The notes under the pieces: generated by a model
Told to the model about the DNA's origin: nothing
What the model saw: only the letters and a program-made list of their open reading frames with translations
Databases searched by the model: none
Assembly (NCBI GenBank): GCA_051000715.1
Contig: JBPCOB010000047.1
Span: 1 to 6,821, forward strand
DNA length: 6,821 bases
Direction of reading: 5' to 3'
Origin: JBPCOB01 sp051000715
Lineage (GTDB): Bacteria > Actinomycetota > Actinomycetes > JALYNC01
In this document: in pieces, positions 1 to 4,511 of the stretch
How the letters are laid out: the number at the start of each line of letters is the position of its first letter
Position numbering within the stretch: the first letter of the stretch is position 1
Made by a program: the position numbers and the translations under genes

Positions 1-1
1 C

Positions 2-166
2 TTCTATGGCTTCGGGCCCTTCTCAGCGTCGCTGCACCCAGGGGACAAGCCCCATCCGGGATACGAGATCCTGCACGGGGTCAGCCTGGTGAAGCTTTTT
101 GCGAACGGGCACAAGCAGATCATCTACAGCAGTCGCGTCTACGACCTCTGCGACCGCCTGCGCTGA
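2..166 (+). CDS. C-terminal fragment of an unrecognised protein (5' end outside window)
   Basis: An open frame runs in from the left edge and stops at TGA 164-166, giving 54 codons with no start inside the window. About 46 of 54 codons end in G or C, as expected for a real gene in this genome. The fragment starts FYGFGPFSASLHPGDKP, continues with GYEILHGVSLVKLFANGHKQ and ends in SSRVYDLCDRLR. It has no obvious membrane helix and is rich in aromatic and glycine residues near its left end, so it looks like the tail of a soluble protein. I do not recognise the family and assign no function. A strong hairpin begins 21 nt after the stop, so it probably ends a transcription unit separate from argS. 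Confidence 0.72.
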   Translation, partial: FYGFGPFSASLHPGDKPHPGYEILHGVSLVKLFANGHKQIIYSSRVYDLCDRLR

Positions 167-187
167 TTCCGCAGCACACGTCGCCGT

Positions 188-226
188 CGACGGCCGGCCG
201 CCGGAACTCTCGGTAGCCGGCCGTCG
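188..226 (+). terminator. Hairpin downstream of the partial gene, terminator-like
   Basis: CGACGGCCGGC (188-198) and GCCGGCCGTCG (216-226) are exact reverse complements, giving an 11-bp stem around a 17-nt loop; an inner CCG/CGG pairing (201-203 with 211-213) can tighten the loop. It lies between the stop of the partial gene at 166 and the argS start. No T-tract follows, so this would be a U-less terminator of the kind proposed for actinobacteria, or a 3'-end stabilising structure. The structure is seen directly; termination is inferred. Confidence 0.5.
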
Positions 227-236
227 CACGTGCGGG

Positions 237-267
237 ACGACATGGGAACGTGGCCGGTCTGTAACGT
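237..267 (+). promoter_or_regulatory. Candidate argS promoter for a leaderless transcript
   Basis: TAACGT at 262-267 matches the actinobacterial -10 pattern TANNNT. ACGACA at 237-242 matches four of six positions of TTGACA, with a 19-bp spacer. A transcript starting about 7 nt after the -10 would begin at or next to the GTG at 275, which also lacks a convincing Shine-Dalgarno. This is the expected arrangement for a leaderless mRNA. An 8-bp palindrome GCACGTGC (226-233) sits just upstream of the -35 box and could be an operator, but may be chance. Confidence 0.4.
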
Positions 268-274
268 CGGGCCG

Positions 275-1930
275 GTGACTCCGGCCGAACTCTCCGCCGC
301 GATCCTGGCCGTTGTCGGCCAGGCGGTGGAGGCAGGCGAGCTGACGGTCCCGGTGCCGGCCCGCGCTGTGGTTGAGCGGCCCAAGAACCGGGAGTACGGC
401 GACTACGCCAGCAATGTCGCGCTGCAGCTAGCCAAGCCGGCCGGCCGGCCGGCTTGGGAGGTCGCCGAGCTGCTCGCGAGCCGCCTTCGCGCCGCGGCCG
501 GCGTCGCCGGCGTCGACGTGGCCGGCCCGGGGTTCCTCAACGTCCGGCTCCGTCGCAACGCCCTCGGCGAGCTCGCACGCACCGTGGTGACCGAGGGACC
601 GTCGTACGGGCACACCACCGAGAACGCCGGACAGCGGCTCAACCTGGAGTTCATCAGCGGCAACCCGACCGGGCCGCTGCACCTGGGCCACGTCCGGTGG
701 GCGGCGGTGGGGGACGCCCTCGGTCGGCTGCTGACCGCCACCGGTGCCGAGGTCAGCCGCGAGTACTACTTCAACGACGCCGGCGTACAGATCGACCGGT
801 TCGCCGCCTCCCTGTACGCCGCCGCGCGTGGGCTGCCGACACCGGCGGACGGCTACGCCGGCGTGTACGTCGCCGAGGTCGCCCAGCAGGTGGTGGACGC
901 GGTGCCCGGCGCGCTCGAGCTCCCGGCCGACGAGGCGCTCGAGGTTTTCCGCCGGGAGGGTCTCGAGCGGATGTTCGCGGCGATCAAGTCCGCGCTGGCC
1001 GGGTTCGGCGTGGTCTTCGACCTCTACTTCCTCGAGCGCTCGCTGCACGACTCGGGCGCCGTCGACGCGGCGATCGAGCGGTTGCGCGCCGAGGGCCACG
1101 TCTACGAGGCGGACGGCGCCCTGTGGATGCGCAGCAGCGAGTTCGGCGACGACAAGGACCGGGTGCTGGTCAAGTCCGACGGGACGACGACGTACTTCAC
1201 CCGTGATGCGGCGTACTACCTCGACAAGCGGGAGCGCGGCTTCGACAAAATCGTGATCATGCTGGGCGCAGATCACCATGGCTACGTCAACCGGCTGCGC
1301 GCGATGGTGTCCTGCTTCGGCGACGACCCAGACGAAACGCTGGAAGTGCTGATCGGCCAGATGGTGCGGCTGCTGCGGGGGGGCGAGCTGGTCAAGATGA
1401 GCAAGCGGGCCGGCGACCTGGTGACCCTCGAGGATCTGGTGGACGCGGTGGGGGTCGACAGCGCCCGCTACTCGCTGGCTCGGTCCAGTACCGACTCCAC
1501 CCTCGACCTCGACCTCGACCTGATCAGCCGGCAGGACAGCGACAACCCGGTCTTCTATGTGCAGTACGCCCACGCCCGGATCGCCTCCCTGCTGCGCAAC
1601 GCGGCCGAGCTCGGCATCGCCCGGGGCGACGACTACGACGCCGGTCTGCTCGGCACCGAGAGGGAGGGTGACCTGCTGCGGGCGTTGGGGGAGTTCCCGC
1701 GGGTGGTGGCCAGCGCGGCCGAGCTGCGCGCACCGCATCGGGTGGCCCGCTACCTCGAGGAGCTGGCCGGCACCTACCACCGCTTCTACGACGCCTGCCG
1801 GGTGCTGCCGATGGGCGACGAGCCGGTGACGCCGCTGACCGCAGCTCGGCTCTGGCTGTGCGAGGCGACCCGGGTGGTCCTGGCGAACGGGCTGGAACTG
1901 CTCGGGGTCAGTGCCCCGGAGCGAATGTGA
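275..1930 (+). CDS. argS: Arginyl-tRNA synthetase (class I)
   Basis: ArgS charges tRNA-Arg with arginine using ATP in the cytoplasm. From GTG 275 it is 551 aa, a normal bacterial length. The first ~90 residues form the N-terminal tRNA-binding domain, with the familiar ERPKNREYGDYASNVALQLAK stretch near its middle. The catalytic Rossmann domain carries the class I signatures HLGH (136-139, after FISGNPTGPL) and KMSKR (374-378). The DNPVFYVQYAHARI segment opens the DALR anticodon-binding domain, and the protein ends in the typical GVSAPERM. Start choice: the frame is open to GTG 230 and also has ATG 242 (566 or 562 aa), but homology as I recall it begins at TPAEL, and a -10-like TAACGT sits 7 nt before GTG 275, suggesting leaderless translation. 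A start at 242, with GGGA four bases upstream, remains possible. The stop directly touches that of the convergent Dabb gene. Confidence 0.96.
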   Translation: MTPAELSAAILAVVGQAVEAGELTVPVPARAVVERPKNREYGDYASNVALQLAKPAGRPAWEVAELLASRLRAAAGVAGVDVAGPGFLNVRLRRNALGELARTVVTEGPSYGHTTENAGQRLNLEFISGNPTGPLHLGHVRWAAVGDALGRLLTATGAEVSREYYFNDAGVQIDRFAASLYAAARGLPTPADGYAGVYVAEVAQQVVDAVPGALELPADEALEVFRREGLERMFAAIKSALAGFGVVFDLYFLERSLHDSGAVDAAIERLRAEGHVYEADGALWMRSSEFGDDKDRVLVKSDGTTTYFTRDAAYYLDKRERGFDKIVIMLGADHHGYVNRLRAMVSCFGDDPDETLEVLIGQMVRLLRGGELVKMSKRAGDLVTLEDLVDAVGVDSARYSLARSSTDSTLDLDLDLISRQDSDNPVFYVQYAHARIASLLRNAAELGIARGDDYDAGLLGTEREGDLLRALGEFPRVVASAAELRAPHRVARYLEELAGTYHRFYDACRVLPMGDEPVTPLTAARLWLCEATRVVLANGLELLGVSAPERM

Positions 1931-2254
1931 TCAATCTCCGACGAGCGCGGTGTCGGCGGTGAGGGCGTAGTCGAAGGCGAGCTCCGTCGAGCCTTTCTCG
2001 TGCACCCAGTCCACGAACGCCCGGTGCACCGGGTGCGCGGTGTAGCGCCGCAGGGCGTCGTCGTCGTCGAACTCGGTGAGCAGCAGATAGTGGTAGCCGG
2101 CGGTGCGTGCGCCGGTCAGGTCGCTGCCGAAGCGCAGCCGGTGGAAGCCGCCGATCTCTACCGGCCAGCCCGCTACCCGCGCCCGGAGGGTCCTGTCATC
2201 CTCCGCGGAGAGGTCGGCGGGGAACTGGAACAGCACCACATGCTGGATCGCCAT
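1931..2254 (-). CDS. Dabb-domain (dimeric alpha/beta barrel, stress-responsive type) protein
   Basis: This 107-aa protein begins MAIQHVVLFQF and shows the hallmarks of the Dabb family (PF07876): an initial beta strand with His5, a central YHYLLLTEFDDDDALRRY segment, the YTAHPVHRAF motif (71-80) and a closing AFDY strand. Such proteins form small dimeric ferredoxin-like barrels; most bacterial members have no known substrate, though plant olivetolic acid cyclase belongs to the same fold. Tyr71 and His77 have the same spacing as the catalytic Tyr/His pair of that cyclase, which is suggestive only. The frame extends upstream to 2314, but that extension runs over the neighbour's start and lacks domain similarity, so ATG 2254 is preferred; a GGAG lies about 11 nt before it. 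It converges on argS with zero intergenic bases and diverges from the membrane-protein gene with a 50-bp gap. Confidence 0.88.
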   Translation of the reverse strand: MAIQHVVLFQFPADLSAEDDRTLRARVAGWPVEIGGFHRLRFGSDLTGARTAGYHYLLLTEFDDDDALRRYTAHPVHRAFVDWVHEKGSTELAFDYALTADTALVGD

Positions 2255-2304
2255 GCGGATGGCGTCTCCGGGTGTCTGTGAACGAAACCGGGAAGGAGGA
2301 GCCC

Positions 2305-2769
2305 ATGACAACATCGTTGCCGGCCGGCCTGGGTCGCGGAGCCGGCGCGGGCCTGGCCGCCACGGGGGCCATGTCGGTGGTGATGCTTGCGGCCGACAAG
2401 GCGGGCCTCATGGGCAAGCACCCGCCGCAGCACATCACCGACCGCCTGCTGCACCGGGCCGGGTCGAGGCCGCCACGGCCGGTCCGTCGACTGCTGGGCA
2501 CCACCGCCCATGTGGCCTTCGGCGCCGGCACCGGCGCGGCGTACGGAGCATTGCGAGGGCAGGGGTGGCTCCCCGGCCCGCAGGCCGCGACCGGCATCAC
2601 CTCCGGCCTGGGGGTCTGGGCCGCCAGCTACGCCGGCTGGCTGCCGGCGCTCGGAGTGCTGCCGCCGCCGCACCGGGACCGGCCGGGGCGGCCGGCGTCG
2701 ATGGTGGCGGCCCATGTGGTCTACGGCGCGGTGCTGGGGACCCTGGTCGGGCGAGCCGAGCAACACTGA
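2305..2769 (+). CDS. Small four-helix membrane protein, DUF6789-like
   Basis: A 154-aa hydrophobic protein from ATG 2305, with a very strong Shine-Dalgarno (AAGGAGGA at 2293-2300, about 5 nt from the start). Four membrane segments can be read at roughly residues 12-31, 66-84, 93-118 and 132-149. Between the first two lies GLMGKHPPQHITDRLL, a polar loop typical of the uncharacterised DUF6789-type proteins as I remember them; the family call is from memory. Helices 2 and 4 look like repeats of each other: AHVAFGAGTGAAYG and AHVVYGAVLGTLVG, each opening with Ala-His. No enzymatic or transport motif is evident, so the role is unknown. It is transcribed away from the Dabb gene across a 50-bp gap with no obvious promoter, and a hairpin follows its stop by 6 nt. 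Confidence 0.85.
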   Translation: MTTSLPAGLGRGAGAGLAATGAMSVVMLAADKAGLMGKHPPQHITDRLLHRAGSRPPRPVRRLLGTTAHVAFGAGTGAAYGALRGQGWLPGPQAATGITSGLGVWAASYAGWLPALGVLPPPHRDRPGRPASMVAAHVVYGAVLGTLVGRAEQH

Positions 2770-2775
2770 CGGTGA

Positions 2776-2799
2776 GGCCGGCCCGATGGGCCGCCGGCC
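2776..2799 (+). terminator. GC-rich hairpin after the small membrane-protein gene
   Basis: GGCCC (2780-2784) pairs with GGGCC (2788-2792) around a GAT triloop, and the stem can continue with GGCC (2776-2779) against GGCC (2796-2799) past a 3-nt bulge. It starts 6 nt after the stop codon at 2767-2769 and precedes the MFS gene. There is no T-tract. It could be a weak or U-less terminator, or a chance structure in GC-rich DNA. Confidence 0.35.
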
Positions 2800-2855
2800 G
2801 TCCGTGGCGTCGACGATGAGATCCTGTCTGCCTACCCCACGAGCTAGGAGAGACG

Positions 2856-4118
2856 GTGCGGGGCGCGCTCGACCTGCTCCGCCGGGAGCGGGACTTCCGC
2901 CGGGTCTATCTCGGCTCGCTGATCAGCCTGGGCGGCGACTGGTTCGCTCTCGTCCCGTTGGTGACCCTGCTGGCAACCCTCACCGGCGGCGGCCTGGTGG
3001 GTGGCCTGGTGCTGGCCGTGGACACGTTGGCGTTCTCGCTGGTCTCGCCGTACGGCGGAGCGCTGGCCGACCGGCTCGACCGCCGCAAGCTGATGGTCGG
3101 CGCGGACCTGGTCTCGGCCGCGGTGACGGTGCTGTTGCTTGCCGTGCACTCGGTGAGCACGGCGTGGGTGGCCCTGGTGGCGGTCGCTGGCATCGCGGTG
3201 GCCAAGGCGTTCTTCGTGCCGGCGTCCACCGCGGCGCTGCCGAACCTCGTCGATGTCCGCGACCTGGAGACGGCCAACGTCCTCAACGGCGCCGCCTGGG
3301 GCAGCATGCTGGCCGTCGGTGCCGCGGCGGGCGGCCTGCTGGCGGCCGCGACCAGTCCACGGGTCTGTTTCATCGTGGACGCCGCGTCGTTCCTGGTGTC
3401 AGCCGCGCTAACCGGCGCCACCCGCCGGTCCATGCAGCAGGCGCGTCCGGCCCGGCGTACGCGGCTGCGCTCCGACCTGGCCGAGGCGGCGGCGTACGCG
3501 CGTCACGAGCCCCGCGTGCGCGCCCTGCTCTTCGCCAAGAGCGGCCCGGCCCTGGGGAACGGCTCGCTCACGCTCTTCCCGCTCTACGCCACCTCGATCT
3601 TCGGCGTGGGAGCGGTAGGCAGCGGCCTGATGTACGCCGCCCGTGGGCTCGGTGCGCTGTCCTGGCCGCTGCTCTTCGGGCGTCGGACGCGCTCGCCGGC
3701 CCGGCTGGCCGGGACGCTGGCGGCCGCCATGGTGCTCTTCGGGGCGGTCTATCTTGGGGTAGCGGTCGCGCCGGTCTTCCCCCTCATGCTGGTCCTGCTG
3801 GTCGTGGCCCATATGGGTGGCGGGGCGAACTGGACGCTGTCGACGTACGCCCTTCAGCTGGTGGTGCCGGATGCCATCCGCGGGCGCATCTTCAGCGCCG
3901 ATGTGACATTCGCCACGCTGGGCATCGCGGTCAGCCAGGCGCTGGCCGGCGTGCTGTCAGGTCACGTGCCGCTGCGGGCGCTGACCGCGGGCTTCGGCGG
4001 CCTGACCCTGCTCTACGGCCTGGTCTGGTGGGTCGTTGCCCGCCGGGCCGGCGTGGGCACGCAGGCGCCGGTTGGGCAGCCACTGCTGGCGGAGCCGGCC
4101 GTCCGGGAGGCCGTCTAG
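2856..4118 (+). CDS. MFS transporter, DHA3 (MefA/EntS-like) exporter
   Basis: A 420-aa inner-membrane protein of the major facilitator superfamily, with about twelve hydrophobic helices in two six-helix halves joined by a basic, soluble loop (~188-222). The loop after helix 2 holds the MFS motif A, GGALADRLDRRK (67-78). FVPASTAALPNLV followed by DLETANVLNGAAW (120-148) and VVPDAIRGRIFS in the second half are characteristic of the DHA3 branch, which includes macrolide exporter MefA and enterobactin exporter EntS. Proton-driven efflux of a drug or siderophore is the family-level inference; the substrate cannot be read from sequence. The GTG start at 2856 is set by AGGAG (2846-2850) five bases upstream, and the protein begins MRGALDLLRRERDFRRVYLG, the usual cytoplasmic tail before helix 1. 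It lies 86 bp after the small membrane-protein gene and may or may not be co-transcribed with it. The C-terminal 25 residues are a short hydrophilic tail. Confidence 0.93.
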   Translation: MRGALDLLRRERDFRRVYLGSLISLGGDWFALVPLVTLLATLTGGGLVGGLVLAVDTLAFSLVSPYGGALADRLDRRKLMVGADLVSAAVTVLLLAVHSVSTAWVALVAVAGIAVAKAFFVPASTAALPNLVDVRDLETANVLNGAAWGSMLAVGAAAGGLLAAATSPRVCFIVDAASFLVSAALTGATRRSMQQARPARRTRLRSDLAEAAAYARHEPRVRALLFAKSGPALGNGSLTLFPLYATSIFGVGAVGSGLMYAARGLGALSWPLLFGRRTRSPARLAGTLAAAMVLFGAVYLGVAVAPVFPLMLVLLVVAHMGGGANWTLSTYALQLVVPDAIRGRIFSADVTFATLGIAVSQALAGVLSGHVPLRALTAGFGGLTLLYGLVWWVVARRAGVGTQAPVGQPLLAEPAVREAV

Positions 4119-4151
4119 CCGGCGGGAATGCACCGGGCTCGCGGCGAGTTG

Positions 4152-4181
4152 TTGCCGTTGGCGGCAAGGGACCTTTACTCT
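4152..4181 (+). promoter_or_regulatory. Candidate rho promoter with an operator-like dyad on the -35 box
   Basis: TTGCCG (4152-4157) as -35 and TACTCT (4176-4181) as -10 are separated by 18 bp, matching four of six positions of TTGACA and the TANNNT pattern. Transcription would start near 4188, leaving a leader of about 320 nt before rho. The -35 box is also the left arm of a perfect dyad TTGCCG-TTGG-CGGCAA (4152-4167), so a dimeric regulator could bind over the promoter. The promoter is a sequence-based guess; no regulator is identified. Confidence 0.5.
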
Positions 4182-4187
4182 GTAGGT

Positions 4188-4511
4188 CGAACAGTCGCTT
4201 TCGGGGCCCGAGCACTACGCTCGCCACCAGCCGTCGCCCTCAACGGCGTGCGGCGCTCCGACTCCTCTCCGTCCGGTGCCACGGTGCTCGACCAGTCGAG
4301 CGCCCCCGCCCGCCGGAGCGGTGCCGGTGAGCGGGTGCCCAACCCTTAGAAGCACACGCCGGCCGCGCGAGTGACGCGCGCTCCGGCGCGGCCGTTCCAA
4401 GATTTCCCGCCACCAGCTGGCGGGAAGCAACTCCGGCGGGGCACCCGCCGGTCGCTCCAGCCCCGGCGGTACGCAATGTGGCGTGCCGGCCGACTCAGGG
4501 AAGGACTTTCA
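4188..4511 (+). promoter_or_regulatory. Long structured 5' leader of rho (five hairpins)
   Basis: The 393-bp gap between the MFS gene and rho contains no convincing gene; the open frame upstream of the rho TTG has clearly fewer G/C-ending codons (about 70%) than the genes. Reading from the predicted start, five stems are visible: H1 4283-4304 (9 bp with one G-U, CCAG loop); H2 4357-4388 (6+6 bp around a small internal loop, AGTGA loop); H3 4404-4426 (TTCCCGCCA/TGGCGGGAA, 9 bp perfect, 5-nt loop); H4 4433-4451 (CCGGCGGG/CCCGCCGG, 8 bp perfect, GCA loop); H5 4467-4488 (8 bp with one G-U, 6-nt loop). The right arm of H4 can instead pair with 4463-4469, which would disrupt both H4 and H5. The ribosome-binding site at 4501-4505 is left unpaired. 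Long leaders and autogenous control of rho are known in other bacteria; a regulatory role here is inferred. Confidence 0.5.

Noticed and set aside
1502..1519. Three tandem CTCGAC units in argS
   Set aside because: They encode the LDLDLD stretch that is a normal part of ArgS, so this is coding constraint and not a functional DNA repeat.
428..1780. 450-codon open frame on the minus strand across argS
   Set aside because: It is a shadow of argS caused by high GC content; the translation is low-complexity, without domains, while the + strand frame has full ArgS motifs.
2387..4330. 647-codon + strand open frame spanning the small membrane protein, MFS gene and rho leader
   Set aside because: It is Arg/Gly/Ala/Pro-rich shadow sequence running out of frame through two well-supported membrane-protein genes with good ribosome-binding sites.
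4128..4349. 73-codon open frame upstream of rho as a possible small gene or leader peptide
   Set aside because: Its ATG lies upstream of the predicted rho promoter, it has no Shine-Dalgarno, and the frame overlaps the promoter and hairpin region.
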